This document shows positions 32,540 through 41,173 of a stretch of 52,545 nucleotides of DNA, piece by piece; within the stretch, counting starts at the first letter, position 1, and each line of letters opens with the position of its first letter. The notes under the pieces were generated by a model. That model did no database searches. It had not been told where the DNA came from and was given only the letters and a program-made list of their open reading frames with translations. Source of the DNA: Lachnospiraceae bacterium (GTDB taxonomy: Bacteria > Bacillota > Clostridia > Lachnospirales > Lachnospiraceae). The stretch covers positions 1 through 52,545 of the forward strand of contig JAILMH010000069.1 of assembly GCA_024692715.1 (NCBI GenBank), given 5' to 3'. The translations under genes were made by a program, and so were the position numbers.

Positions 32540-33247
32540 ATGAAAGCAATTGTTTTTGATGTTGATGATACACTTTATGATCTTTGCTGGCCCTATAAGA
32601 TGGCGGTAGAAAAACGCTTTGGTGATGAGTATGATGAAATAATTGAAAAGCTTTTCATGGCGAGCAGAGTTCATAGTGATGAGGTTTTTGAGGACTGGAG
32701 CAGCGGTAGGATGTCATCAGATGACATGTATGCGCACCGTAATCAGCAGTCCTTTGCAGATTTTGGAATAAATATCAGCCGGGAAACTGCTCTTGAGATT
32801 CAGAGTTATTATAAGGAATTTCAGAAGCAGATAAGTATGACAGATACAGTTAAAACGCTTCTTGCGGAGCTTAAAAAGATGAAAGTTCCAATGGGGTGCA
32901 TAACAAATGGAAGCAGTGCAAACCAGGGCGCAAAGGTCAAGACTCTTGGAATAACTGAATGGATACCGGAGAAGAACATTATTATTTCAGGGGCAGTCGG
33001 AGCGGCAAAGCCGGGTTCTGAGATCTACGGGATCGCAGAAAAAAGGCTTGAAATCGACAGAAGTGAGGCCTGGTATGTAGGCGATACCTTCGCAAATGAT
33101 GTTATCGGTGCGAAAAAAGCCGGATGGCATTCGATATGGTTTAACAGAAGATATAATGAAATACCTGATATAGAGCTCACTCCTGACAGAATAGTATATT
33201 CTGAAAAGGATATGGTAAATGCAGTAATGCAGCTTGTAACAGAGTAA
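32540..33247 (+). CDS. HAD-superfamily hydrolase, subfamily IA
   Basis: A 235-residue phosphatase-like protein. HAD motifs are complete: FDVDDTLYD (motif I, about residues 6-14), ITNGSS (II, about 123-128), AAKPGSEIY (III Lys) and GDTFANDVIGAKKAGW (IV). Cap helices lie between motifs I and II. It resembles YjjG-type nucleotidases but the substrate is open. ATG 32540 begins at the conserved MKAIVFDVDD; an upstream TTG overlapping the LysR stop would add eight residues and is less likely. GGAG lies 13 bases before the ATG. Confidence 0.87.
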   Translation: MKAIVFDVDDTLYDLCWPYKMAVEKRFGDEYDEIIEKLFMASRVHSDEVFEDWSSGRMSSDDMYAHRNQQSFADFGINISRETALEIQSYYKEFQKQISMTDTVKTLLAELKKMKVPMGCITNGSSANQGAKVKTLGITEWIPEKNIIISGAVGAAKPGSEIYGIAEKRLEIDRSEAWYVGDTFANDVIGAKKAGWHSIWFNRRYNEIPDIELTPDRIVYSEKDMVNAVMQLVTE

Positions 33248-33251
33248 TAAA

Positions 33252-33292
33252 GAAGATCGCATGACTAATATTAAGTCATGCGGTCTTTTTTA
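33252..33292. terminator. Bidirectional terminator
   Basis: Positions 33253-33266 pair with 33274-33287 (14 bp, one G-U), followed by TTTTT on the plus strand and TTCT on the minus strand. It separates the HAD gene from the convergent Crp/Fnr gene. Confidence 0.85.
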
Positions 33293-33976
33293 ATCATTTG
33301 TGTTGATCTTTATGCGTTTTCCCTTAACCGTGATCACACCATCAAATTCCATTCTGCTGAATTCTCTTGAGAGAGCACTTCTGTTTACATTTAAGAACTG
33401 CGCAAGAGTTGTTTTTGAAAATGGAATCGAGACGGCATTGTCTATACCCTTTGGCAGTGAAGAAAGATACAAAAGAATTCTCTCGCGAATGCTTTTTTGA
33501 GACAGTATTCTTATTTTTGTTGTAAGGAAGTAGTTGCGCTGAGCAAGTATCTGCAAAAGATTTGAGACGATATATTCCTTGCCGTTAAATTTTTCGCTTT
33601 CCGGGTCAGTGAGACTGCTTATATCAAGCTGTAGGATGTGGCAGTCATCTATTGCTGTTATCTGTATCGGGCTGGTGAGAGGGGAGTCGCTGCAGGCAAG
33701 AGCCTCGCCTACGAGATTACCCGGAAGAAAATGGTTCATGTTTACTTCATCATAGTCTTCGCTGAAAAAAGAAGCAGCGATCTCTCCGTCAAGCACGTAG
33801 TAGGCATAGAGAAATGGTTCGCCGATCTGTTGTATTGTGTTTCCGCGCTTATATGAGATCACTTTTGCATGAAGGCTGTTAAGGATATCTTCAAAGTGCG
33901 AATTGTCTACACCGTTAAAAAGAGTGCAGTTTTTTATAATACTGCTATATTCATCATAAGTATATGTTTCATTCAT
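33290..33976 (-). CDS. Crp/Fnr-family transcriptional regulator
   Basis: A 228-residue regulator with a cyclic-nucleotide-binding-like beta-barrel (about residues 15-125; RGNTIQQIGEPFLYAYYVLDG and FLPGNLVGE) and a C-terminal winged helix (about 160-225; TTLAQFLNVNRSALSREFSR). It has no N-terminal cysteine cluster, so it is not an oxygen-sensing FNR. The arginine that contacts cAMP in CRP is not evident. The start at 33976 has AGGAG 12 bases upstream; a longer frame to 34108 would run through the promoter. It is divergent from the mal-type cluster. Confidence 0.85.
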   Translation of the reverse strand: MNETYTYDEYSSIIKNCTLFNGVDNSHFEDILNSLHAKVISYKRGNTIQQIGEPFLYAYYVLDGEIAASFFSEDYDEVNMNHFLPGNLVGEALACSDSPLTSPIQITAIDDCHILQLDISSLTDPESEKFNGKEYIVSNLLQILAQRNYFLTTKIRILSQKSIRERILLYLSSLPKGIDNAVSIPFSKTTLAQFLNVNRSALSREFSRMEFDGVITVKGKRIKINTND

Positions 33977-34021
33977 ATCTAAGGATAACTCCTGTTCTCT
34001 AAATTGGACATTAATGTGTTC

Positions 34022-34030
34022 ATAATAGCA
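34022..34030 (-). promoter_or_regulatory. Extended -10 promoter of the Crp/Fnr gene
   Basis: On the minus strand TGCTATTAT ends at 34022; no strong -35. Leader of about 40 bases. Confidence 0.45.
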
Positions 34031-34143
34031 TATCGGCATATTGACTGTTCTATAAAATAAAATTAATGACAGGAATATTTCACAAAAAAGCTTATAAAAA
34101 TTTAACACATTTCACGAAAAGATTATGTTTTATAACGGTAGCA

Positions 34144-34172
34144 TTGATTTTTGAAAATTACAATGCTATATT
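34144..34172 (+). promoter_or_regulatory. Promoter of the mal-type cluster
   Basis: TTGATT (34144-34149), 17 bases, TATATT (34167-34172), with TGC before the -10. Start expected near 34179, eight bases before the first operator. Confidence 0.7.
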
Positions 34173-34186
34173 TGGTTTAGAAGGTA

Positions 34187-34218
34187 CGGAAACGTTTCCG
34201 GTAACGAAACCGGTTACG
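34187..34218. promoter_or_regulatory. Tandem LacI-type operators
   Basis: CGGAAACGTTTCCG (34187-34200) is a perfect 14-bp palindrome. CGAAACCGGTTACG (34205-34218) is palindromic at 12 of 14 positions. Their centres are 18 bases apart and both lie just after the transcription start, so bound repressor would block early elongation. The LacI gene at the end of the cluster is the likely partner. Confidence 0.7.
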
Positions 34219-34292
34219 ATTTCAAAGACAGTTTCGCGGGTCAAAAATAATAATAAGGAAACCCGGAACAATGTCAGAAAGGACAGGGAGAA

Positions 34293-35639
34293 ATGAAAAA
34301 GAAACTGATTAGTATTCTAATGAGTACAGCAATGATCTCATCAATTCTTACAGGCTGTGGATCCAGTACTTCAGCATCAGGAACAGCTGCAGCCAATACA
34401 GAAGCCGGAAATGCTTCAGAGACATCTGAGACAGCAGATGCAGGGGCAGGCAAGGTTTATTACTTAAACTTTAAGCCGGAAGCTGATGAGGCATGGCAGA
34501 AACTTGCAAAGGAATACACTGAAGAGACAGGGGTACCGGTAACAGTCGTTACAGCTGCATCAGGCGAATACGAGACAACACTTCAGTCAGAAATGGCAAA
34601 GAGTGATGCACCTACACTTTTCCAGGTAAATGGACCTGTAGGACTTAAGAACTGGGCTGATTACTGCTACGATCTTTCAGATTCAGAAATATACAAAAAC
34701 CTCACTTCAGAAGATTATGCACTCAAGAATGAGGACGGCGGTGTTGCAGGTGTTGCCTATGTTATTGAGTCATATGGAATTATTACAAATAAGGCTCTCC
34801 TTGAAAAAGCAGGATATTCAACAGACGATATCAAGTCTTTTGCTGATCTGAAAAAGGTTGCAGAGGATATTACAGCCCGTAAGGATGAGCTTGGATTTGC
34901 AGCATTTGCTTCGACAGGTATGGATTCTTCATCAGACTGGAGATTCAAGACACATCTTGCAAATCTTCCGATCTATTTCGAATATCAGGATGATGGAATT
35001 ACATCAACAGAGGCTATCAAGGGTACATATCTTGACAACTATAAGAACATCTTTGATCTCTATATAAATAACTCTACATGTGAGCCAAAAGAACTTTCAG
35101 CCAAGACAGCTGATGATGCAAGAAATGAATTCTTAGACGGCAAGGCAGTATTTTATCAGAATGGTTCATGGGAGTATTCATCGCTTTCAGAAAAATATTC
35201 AGATGATGAGCTTGCAATGCTTCCTATATATATCGGAGTCGGAGATGAGGCTAAGCAGGGACTTTGCACCGGTACAGAGAATTACTGGTGTGTAAATGCA
35301 GAAGCATCTGAGGACGATATCAATGCTACTCTTGCATTCATGAACTGGTGCGTGACATCTGATGCGGGAACCAAGTCAATGGCAAATGATATGGGATTCA
35401 CGATCCCGTTCAAGACAGCTCAGGAGTCACCTAACGTATTTGTTCAGCAGGATCAGGCAAATACAGAGGCAGGCTTAACTCCAGTATCATGGAACTTTAC
35501 TACAATGCCTTCAGAAGAGTGGAAGAACAATCTCGGATCAGCTCTTACTGCTTATGCAGCAGGAACAGGAAGCTGGGATGATGTAAAGGCAGCATTTGTA
35601 GATAACTGGGCAACAGAATACAGTCTCGCAAACGAGTAA
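34293..35639 (+). CDS. Sugar ABC transporter binding lipoprotein (MalE-like)
   Basis: A 448-residue lipoprotein: basic start MKKKLISILMS, hydrophobic stretch and lipobox ILTGC with Cys near residue 22, then a Ser/Ala/Thr-rich linker to about 52. The rest is a family-1 extracellular solute-binding fold (PWQ-like ends, EDGGVAGVAYVIESYGIITN hinge segment). It should deliver maltodextrin-like sugars to the two permeases; specificity is inferred from malQ downstream. GGGAG lies six bases before the ATG. A hairpin after the gene may keep its mRNA level above that of the permeases. Confidence 0.88.
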   Translation: MKKKLISILMSTAMISSILTGCGSSTSASGTAAANTEAGNASETSETADAGAGKVYYLNFKPEADEAWQKLAKEYTEETGVPVTVVTAASGEYETTLQSEMAKSDAPTLFQVNGPVGLKNWADYCYDLSDSEIYKNLTSEDYALKNEDGGVAGVAYVIESYGIITNKALLEKAGYSTDDIKSFADLKKVAEDITARKDELGFAAFASTGMDSSSDWRFKTHLANLPIYFEYQDDGITSTEAIKGTYLDNYKNIFDLYINNSTCEPKELSAKTADDARNEFLDGKAVFYQNGSWEYSSLSEKYSDDELAMLPIYIGVGDEAKQGLCTGTENYWCVNAEASEDDINATLAFMNWCVTSDAGTKSMANDMGFTIPFKTAQESPNVFVQQDQANTEAGLTPVSWNFTTMPSEEWKNNLGSALTAYAAGTGSWDDVKAAFVDNWATEYSLANE

Positions 35640-35658
35640 ACATTATTTATTATTCAAT

Positions 35659-35690
35659 GGGGGACAGGCTTAGGTCTGTCCCTTTTATAA
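35659..35690 (+). terminator. Weak hairpin between binding protein and permease genes
   Basis: GGGACAG (35661-35667) pairs with CTGTCCC (35676-35682), followed by TTTTATAA. Such leaky terminators often set excess binding protein over permease. Confidence 0.6.
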
Positions 35691-35708
35691 AAAGAAAGGC
35701 TTAGGAAG

Positions 35709-36560
35709 ATGGAAAAATCTGTTAGAAGGTACTGGCCCATTTTTGTACTGCCAACATTAATTGCATTTACAATTGGTTTTTTGTGGCCGTTCGTGTGGGG
35801 AATTTATCTTTCATTTTGTAAATTTCAGACGGTCAATAAAGTAAAGTTTATAGGTGCTTCAAACTATTTAAGAGTTTTTTCAGATAATTCATTTATTCAC
35901 GCATTTGGGTTCACCGCCCTCTTTACGGTGGTTTCTACATTGACGATAAATATATTGGCATTCTTTATTGCCATGCTTTTGACTCGTAGAATCAAGGGAA
36001 CGAATATTTTCCGTACGGTATTTTTCATGCCAAACCTCATTGGCGGTATCGTACTTGGTTATATCTGGCAGATTTTGCTGGACTGTCTGCTGTCAATGTG
36101 GGGGAAACCTCTCCTTGCACTTGATGCAAAAGCAGGTTTCATGGGATTACTCATCCTTATGAGCTGGCAGCAGATCGGATATATGATGATCATTTACATT
36201 GCAGGACTTCAGAATGTTTCTCCTGACCTTGTGGAAGCGGCCGAAATAGACGGTGCTACACCTTGGCAGATCCTTACAAAAGTAAAGATCCCTATGGTAA
36301 TGCCAAGTATTACCATATGTACATTCCTTACACTTACAAATTCATTTAAGCTGTTTGACCAGAACCTTTCTCTTACAGGTGGAGAACCGGCAAAGGCTTC
36401 TCAGATGCTGGCGCTCAATATTTATGAGACTTATTACGGAAGAAGCGGTGCCCAGTGGAAGGGTATAGGACAGGCCAAGGCCGTTGTATTCTTCCTTCTT
36501 GTCGTAGTTATTTCGCTGATACAGCTTCGAGCTACACGTTCTAAGGAGGTTCAGGCATAA
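35709..36560 (+). CDS. Sugar ABC transporter permease (MalF-like)
   Basis: A 283-residue inner-membrane permease of the binding-protein-dependent type with about six helices. The cytoplasmic EAA loop reads EAAEIDGATPWQILTKVKIP (about 178-197), which docks the ATPase. It lacks the long periplasmic insertion of E. coli MalF, as usual in Firmicutes. It overlaps the next permease by one base (TAATG). No ATPase gene is in the cluster. Confidence 0.9.
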   Translation: MEKSVRRYWPIFVLPTLIAFTIGFLWPFVWGIYLSFCKFQTVNKVKFIGASNYLRVFSDNSFIHAFGFTALFTVVSTLTINILAFFIAMLLTRRIKGTNIFRTVFFMPNLIGGIVLGYIWQILLDCLLSMWGKPLLALDAKAGFMGLLILMSWQQIGYMMIIYIAGLQNVSPDLVEAAEIDGATPWQILTKVKIPMVMPSITICTFLTLTNSFKLFDQNLSLTGGEPAKASQMLALNIYETYYGRSGAQWKGIGQAKAVVFFLLVVVISLIQLRATRSKEVQA

Positions 36561-37495
36561 TGGAAAAAATCGATGAAAATATTACTGAAGATACTATTGA
36601 AGATGTAGTAATAGCATTACAAAAGCCGAGTCTTGAGCAGAAGGCCTTAAAAAAATCAAAAAATACAGCAATGGTAAATAATATTATTACTGCTGTGCTT
36701 GGAATAGTTGCATTGTTTTATGTGTATCCTATATTCATGATCATTATAAATTCGCTTAAGCAGGAAAGCGCTATTTCGACAAATACAGCCTTTAACCTGC
36801 CTACAGCGGCTACATTTGCAGGACTTGCAAACTATGTACACGGCGTTACACAGATGGACTTTTTAAGCTCCTTTGGATACAGCCTGTTTATAACGATATC
36901 ATCAGTTGTTCTGATAATTCTTTGCTGTTCTATGTGTGCATGGTATATTTCGAGGGTTGATTCAGTACTTTCAAAGGTAATGTACTATCTTTGCATCTTT
37001 TCAATGGTAGTTCCATTCCAGATGGTAATGTTCACTCTTGCAAAAACTGCAGATACACTTAAACTCAACACACCTTTTAATATCTGCATCATTTATCTTG
37101 GATTTGGCGCAGGCCTTGCGGTATTTATGTTTACAGGCTTTATGAAATCTATGCCTATTGAGGTCGAGGAAGCTGCTATGATCGATGGGTACAGCCCGCT
37201 GCAGATGTTCTTTAAGGTAGTGATGCCTATAACAAAGCCGACAACTATTTCAACTGCGATCCTGGAGACCATGTGGGTATGGAATGATTATCTCCTTCCT
37301 ACGCTGGTACTTGATATTAAGAAATATCGTACCATCCCTATGGATATCCAGTATTTCCGCGGCAGCTATGGAAGTGTTCAGATGGCTCCGATGATGGCGT
37401 GTATCGTTATAACGATCATACCGGTGATACTTCTCTATCTTTTCTGCCAGAAGTATATTATTGAAGGCGTTGTTGCCGGAGCAGTAAAGGGGTAA
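36560..37495 (+). CDS. Sugar ABC transporter permease (MalG-like)
   Basis: A 311-residue partner permease with six helices after an unusually long acidic cytosolic N-terminus (about 1-40, with DENITEDTIEDVV). The EAA loop is EEAAMIDGYSPLQMFFKVVM (about 204-223). The start overlaps the stop of the preceding permease by one base, so translation is coupled. malQ begins three bases after the stop. Confidence 0.9.
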   Translation: MEKIDENITEDTIEDVVIALQKPSLEQKALKKSKNTAMVNNIITAVLGIVALFYVYPIFMIIINSLKQESAISTNTAFNLPTAATFAGLANYVHGVTQMDFLSSFGYSLFITISSVVLIILCCSMCAWYISRVDSVLSKVMYYLCIFSMVVPFQMVMFTLAKTADTLKLNTPFNICIIYLGFGAGLAVFMFTGFMKSMPIEVEEAAMIDGYSPLQMFFKVVMPITKPTTISTAILETMWVWNDYLLPTLVLDIKKYRTIPMDIQYFRGSYGSVQMAPMMACIVITIIPVILLYLFCQKYIIEGVVAGAVKG

Positions 37496-37498
37496 TCC

Positions 37499-38989
37499 AT
37501 GAAAGAAAAATCAAGAAAATGTGGAATATTGATGCCTGTTACGGCGATTCCTTCAGAGTACGGGATCGGCTGCTTCTCAAAGGAGGCATATGATTTCGTA
37601 GATGCTCTTGCTGAGGCAGGTCAGTCCTGCTGGCAGATACTTCCGCTCGGCCCGACAAGCTATGGAGACAGCCCGTATCAGTCATTTTCTACCTTTGCCG
37701 GAAATCCTTATTTTATTGATCCACAGACACTTATAAAGAAGGGCTGGATCACAAAGGAAGAGTGTGACAGTTATAATTTTGGTAAAAACAAAGAGAAAAT
37801 CGACTACGGTAAAATCTGGGAATCACGTTTTCTTTTATTGAAAAGTGCATTCAAACACAGTAAAATAAGTGATAGCGCTGATTTTAAGCGGTTTGTTGAA
37901 GCTAACAACGACTGGCTCGAAGATTATGCCATGTATATGGCCGTGAAATCATCGTATGATAATAAATCCTGGGCAGAATGGGATGATGACATAAGGCTCA
38001 GAAAGCCTGAAGCAGTGGAAAAAGCAAGGAAAGAGCATGCGGAGGATATTCTTTTTTATGAATTCCTTCAGTTTGAGTTCGATGAAGAATGGAAGGCTCT
38101 TAAAAAGTATGCTAATGAAAAGGATATTGAAATTATAGGAGATATCCCGATCTATGTGGCATTTGATTCTGCAGATGCCTGGGCTTCACCGGAGCTCTTT
38201 CAGTTTGACGAGGAGCTTAAGCCAAAGGCAGTTGCAGGCTGTCCGCCGGATGCGTTTTCTGCCACAGGTCAGCTCTGGGGTAATCCGCTCTATGATTGGG
38301 ATTATCATAAAAAGACAGGATTTGCCTGGTGGCTCAAGCGCCTTTCTAAGTGCTTTGAATGGTATGATGTTGTAAGGATCGATCATTTCAGAGGCTTTGA
38401 TGAGTATTATTCAATACCTTATGGAGCAAAAACTGCCATAAAGGGAAAATGGAAAAAGGGACCGGGGTATGCGCTTTTTGCTGAAATGAAGAAAAAGCTC
38501 GGAGATCGCCCGGTAATAGCAGAAGATCTCGGATTCCTTACACCTTCAGTATTAAAGCTTGTTAAGAGAACAGGATATCCCGGAATGAAGATCCTTCAGT
38601 TCGCCTTTGATTCAAGGGATGATTCGGATTATCAGCCGCATAATTATAAAAATAATTGTGTGGTGTATACCGGAACACATGATAATGAGACGACCAGAGG
38701 CTGGTTTAACAGTATCAATAAAAAGGATCGTGAATATGCGGTGAGATATCTTCACCTTGAAGGAGTGACTGAAGATAAGATAGCATGGGAATTTATTCGC
38801 GCAGCATATATGAGTGTGGCTGATCTGTGTGTGATACCTATGCAGGATTTTTTGAATCTTGGAAGTGAGGCACGAATAAATGAGCCGTCTACATTAGGTA
38901 AAAACTGGCAGTGGCGTATGAAGAAAAATGCTTTTTCAAAAAAGCTGAGAAAGAATATAGCGGCACTTGCCAAATTATATGCGAGATGA
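37499..38989 (+). CDS. malQ: 4-alpha-glucanotransferase
   Basis: A 496-residue GH77 enzyme that transfers maltooligosaccharyl units, turning imported maltodextrins into longer chains and glucose. Signature segments: LPLGPTSYGDSPYQSFSTFA (about 48-67), IGDIPIYVAFDSADAW (about 214-229), VRIDHFRGFDEYY with the catalytic nucleophile Asp, AEDLGFLTPSV with the acid/base Glu, and THDNETTRGW with the transition-state Asp. The length equals other bacterial MalQ of this type. AGGGG lies seven bases before the ATG. Confidence 0.96.
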   Translation: MKEKSRKCGILMPVTAIPSEYGIGCFSKEAYDFVDALAEAGQSCWQILPLGPTSYGDSPYQSFSTFAGNPYFIDPQTLIKKGWITKEECDSYNFGKNKEKIDYGKIWESRFLLLKSAFKHSKISDSADFKRFVEANNDWLEDYAMYMAVKSSYDNKSWAEWDDDIRLRKPEAVEKARKEHAEDILFYEFLQFEFDEEWKALKKYANEKDIEIIGDIPIYVAFDSADAWASPELFQFDEELKPKAVAGCPPDAFSATGQLWGNPLYDWDYHKKTGFAWWLKRLSKCFEWYDVVRIDHFRGFDEYYSIPYGAKTAIKGKWKKGPGYALFAEMKKKLGDRPVIAEDLGFLTPSVLKLVKRTGYPGMKILQFAFDSRDDSDYQPHNYKNNCVVYTGTHDNETTRGWFNSINKKDREYAVRYLHLEGVTEDKIAWEFIRAAYMSVADLCVIPMQDFLNLGSEARINEPSTLGKNWQWRMKKNAFSKKLRKNIAALAKLYAR

Positions 38990-38999
38990 GTAATGAAGC

Positions 39000-39038
39000 T
39001 GGTCCTGATGCCTTAAATGGCATTGGGACTACTTTTTG
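39000..39038 (+). terminator. Terminator after malQ
   Basis: GTCCTGATGCC (39002-39012) pairs with GGCATTGGGAC (39019-39029) with two G-U pairs, followed by TACTTTTTG. The LacI gene beyond it would then depend on read-through or its own promoter. Confidence 0.65.
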
Positions 39039-39070
39039 TAGATGGAGAGCAGCAAAAGAGAGGAAGTAAA

Positions 39071-40102
39071 ATGGGTTCTGTTAATATTAAGGATATTGCT
39101 AGAATGTGCGGAGTCGGTGTAAGTACCGTCTCCAGAGCTTTAAATAATCATCCGGATATCAATCCCGTTACAAGGGATAAAATCATGCGGTGTATTCGTG
39201 AGAATAACTACATACCAAATAACAGTGCCCGTAATCTTAAGCGCCAGGAAGCCAAGGTGATAGCGATTCTGGTAAAGGGACTTTCAAATATGTTCCTTAT
39301 CGGAATGACTAAAACACTTGAAGCTGAGATCGAGAGCAGAGGATATTCTGTTGCCCTTGAGAGGATAAAGTTCGAGGAGGATGAGGTCGATGTGGCGCTA
39401 GAACTCGTCAAGGAAAAAAGGCTTAAGGGTATAATCTTCCTTGGCGGAGATTTTGAACACAGAGTCGATAAATTAAAAGAACTGGATGTACCTTTCATAC
39501 TATCGACAGCCGGATCTGAGCCTGATATGCAGGATTCGGAAAGCTATTCTTCAGTATCTGTAGATGATATTAAAGAAAGCTATAAGATGACTGATTATCT
39601 GATAAAGCTTGGGCATAAAAGGATAGCCCTTCTTTCAGGTAAGTCAGATGATGAAAGTGTAGGTTTTTTGCGTATCGAGGGTTATAAGAAGGCCCTTAAG
39701 GATAATGGAATCGAGTTTGATGAAGATCTTCTTATATACATGAGAGATGATATTGAGGATTATTCGATGGAAAACGGTTATGTTGTTACAAAAGAGTTCC
39801 TCGAAAAGAAGATACCATGCACTGCGCTTTTTGCAATTTCAGATACGCTTGCTATCGGAGCCAGCAGGGCTATTCACGATGCAGGACTTAGAATTCCTCA
39901 GGATATTTCAGTTGCGGGCTTTGACGGGCTTGATGCAGGTATGTACAGCTATCCGTCAATAACGACGATAGCCCAGCCCGGTGAGGTAATGGCCAGGGAG
40001 ACAGCTAAAATTCTTTTTGATATAATCAAAGGAAAAGGTAAGCATAAGCATAAAATATTTGACGCAAAGCTTATCGAGAGAGAATCAACGGCACGACGTT
40101 GA
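39071..40102 (+). CDS. LacI-family repressor, probable mal regulator
   Basis: A 343-residue LacI/GalR regulator. The DNA-binding domain is complete: VNIKDIARMCGVGVSTVSRA (residues 4-23), hinge helix near YIPNNSARNLKRQ (about 47-59). The periplasmic-binding-like sensor domain follows (KVIAILVKGLSNMFLIGMTK, GHKRIALLSGK, PQDISVAGFDGLDAGMYSYP). The start at 39071 has AGGA eight bases upstream; a longer frame from 39017 begins inside the terminator. It is the obvious candidate to bind the tandem operators in front of the cluster. Ligand unknown, maltose-like expected. Confidence 0.88.
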   Translation: MGSVNIKDIARMCGVGVSTVSRALNNHPDINPVTRDKIMRCIRENNYIPNNSARNLKRQEAKVIAILVKGLSNMFLIGMTKTLEAEIESRGYSVALERIKFEEDEVDVALELVKEKRLKGIIFLGGDFEHRVDKLKELDVPFILSTAGSEPDMQDSESYSSVSVDDIKESYKMTDYLIKLGHKRIALLSGKSDDESVGFLRIEGYKKALKDNGIEFDEDLLIYMRDDIEDYSMENGYVVTKEFLEKKIPCTALFAISDTLAIGASRAIHDAGLRIPQDISVAGFDGLDAGMYSYPSITTIAQPGEVMARETAKILFDIIKGKGKHKHKIFDAKLIERESTARR

Positions 40103-40117
40103 GAAAGAGAGTTGTCC

Positions 40118-40588
40118 ATGGAAAACCGTGAAATTGAGAGGAAATGGCTTGTTAAGCAGATCCCTGAGAATCTTGAAAAATATAAATGTTTGCTGATAGA
40201 GCAGGCATATCTTGCATCATCGCCTACGGTACGAGTAAGAAAAGAAAATGATGATTACTATCTTACATATAAAGGTGCCAGGCAGTGGGAGGGGAACAGC
40301 GATATTTCCCATACGGAATATAACCTTCCACTTGATAAAAAATCCTATGAGCATTTAAGAGAAAAGAGAGATGGAAATCTGATCTCTAAAAAAAGATATG
40401 TCATTCCTATAGAAAATGGTCTTAATATCGAGCTTGATGTATTTGACCCTCCGATAGCACCGCTTGTTGTGGCAGAGGTCGAGTTTGAGAGTGAAGAAGA
40501 GGCAAGAGCTTTTATTGCACCTGACTGGTTTGGTGAAGATGTATCTGCAGATTATAAATACAAGAATTCATATCTTGCAACAATGTAA
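40118..40588 (+). CDS. CYTH-domain (triphosphate tunnel) protein
   Basis: A 156-residue single CYTH domain. The N-terminal signature EIERKWLVK is the ExExK motif with its second Glu position changed to Arg-flanked form (E-I-E-R-K), and alternating charged strands follow (PTVRVRKEND, YYLTYKG, SKKRYVIPIEN, NIELDVFDPP, VAEVEFESEEEA). Such proteins hydrolyse inorganic or organic triphosphates; bacterial adenylate cyclase class IV is another possibility. ATG 40118 has GAGAG eight bases upstream. It follows the LacI gene by 15 bases and could share its transcript. Confidence 0.85.
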   Translation: MENREIERKWLVKQIPENLEKYKCLLIEQAYLASSPTVRVRKENDDYYLTYKGARQWEGNSDISHTEYNLPLDKKSYEHLREKRDGNLISKKRYVIPIENGLNIELDVFDPPIAPLVVAEVEFESEEEARAFIAPDWFGEDVSADYKYKNSYLATM

Positions 40589-40591
40589 TAA

Positions 40592-40624
40592 AACGGGCTG
40601 AGGAAATTTATCTTCAGCCCGTAA
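40592..40624. terminator. Terminator between convergent genes
   Basis: ACGGGCTGA-G-GA (40593-40604) pairs with TC-T-TCAGCCCGT (40611-40622). Flanking AAA and TAAACTTT give weak tails on each strand. Confidence 0.65.
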
Positions 40625-40627
40625 ACT

Positions 40628-41173
40628 TTAGTATTGAATCTGATCTAAGATCTCTTTGGATTTTTCAGCTCCGAGAAGCTGTGTTATGATAGCTGCTGCA
40701 AACTCTATGGAACCGCCCATTCCTCTTGATGTAATAAATCGGCCGTCTGTAACTGCCTTTTCATTTACATATTCAGCACCTTCAAGGAACTGTTCGTTTC
40801 CAGGATAGCAGGTGGCTTTTTTGCCTTTGAGAAGTCCGAGCTTACCGATCACTCTTGGAGCAGCGCATATAGCAGAAATGAACTTTCCGTCAGAATCAGC
40901 TTTCTTTAATAAAGCGTTGAGCTTATCGCAGCTTTCAAGATTCTGAGTGCCAAGTCCGCCGCCCGGAAGGACAAGCATGTCCATCTCGTCAAAGTTCACA
41001 TCTTCAAAAAGTCTGTCGGCTTTGAGTGGGATATTGTGTGAACCCATGATGTCGATAGTGTCTTTGATAGAAACAGTTGTTACATCTATATTTGCTCTGC
41101 GGCACATGTCAACGGTCGTAAGTCCCTCGATCTCTTCGAAACCATCTGCGAGAAATACAGCAATTTTTTTCAT
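40628..41173 (-). CDS. DJ-1/PfpI-family protein
   Basis: A 181-residue single-domain DJ-1-like protein (ThiJ/YajL branch). The N-terminal FLADGFEEIEG holds the conserved Glu, and ISAICAAPRVIG (about 98-109) contains the nucleophile-elbow Cys. VLPGGGLG and TSRGMGGSIEFA are further family marks. Roles claimed for relatives include chaperone or glyoxalase-like activity and oxidative-stress defence. Its ATG overlaps the stop of the upstream kinase-like gene (ATGA), so translation is coupled. Confidence 0.9.
   Translation of the reverse strand: MKKIAVFLADGFEEIEGLTTVDMCRRANIDVTTVSIKDTIDIMGSHNIPLKADRLFEDVNFDEMDMLVLPGGGLGTQNLESCDKLNALLKKADSDGKFISAICAAPRVIGKLGLLKGKKATCYPGNEQFLEGAEYVNEKAVTDGRFITSRGMGGSIEFAAAIITQLLGAEKSKEILDQIQY

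Larger units (their letters stand above)
33977..34292. other. Divergent control region, crp-like / mal-type cluster
   Basis: This 316-base gap has a leftward extended -10 promoter (34022-34030), a rightward near-consensus promoter (34144-34172) and two LacI-type operators (34187-34218) in the leader. A GGGT/ACCC-rich imperfect inverted repeat lies at about 34233-34268. No gene is present. Confidence 0.6.

Noticed and set aside
33977-34108. 44-residue N-terminal extension of the Crp/Fnr protein
   Set aside because: It would cover the extended -10 promoter and ribosome binding site at 33976; the hydrophobic stretch it adds is not a family feature.
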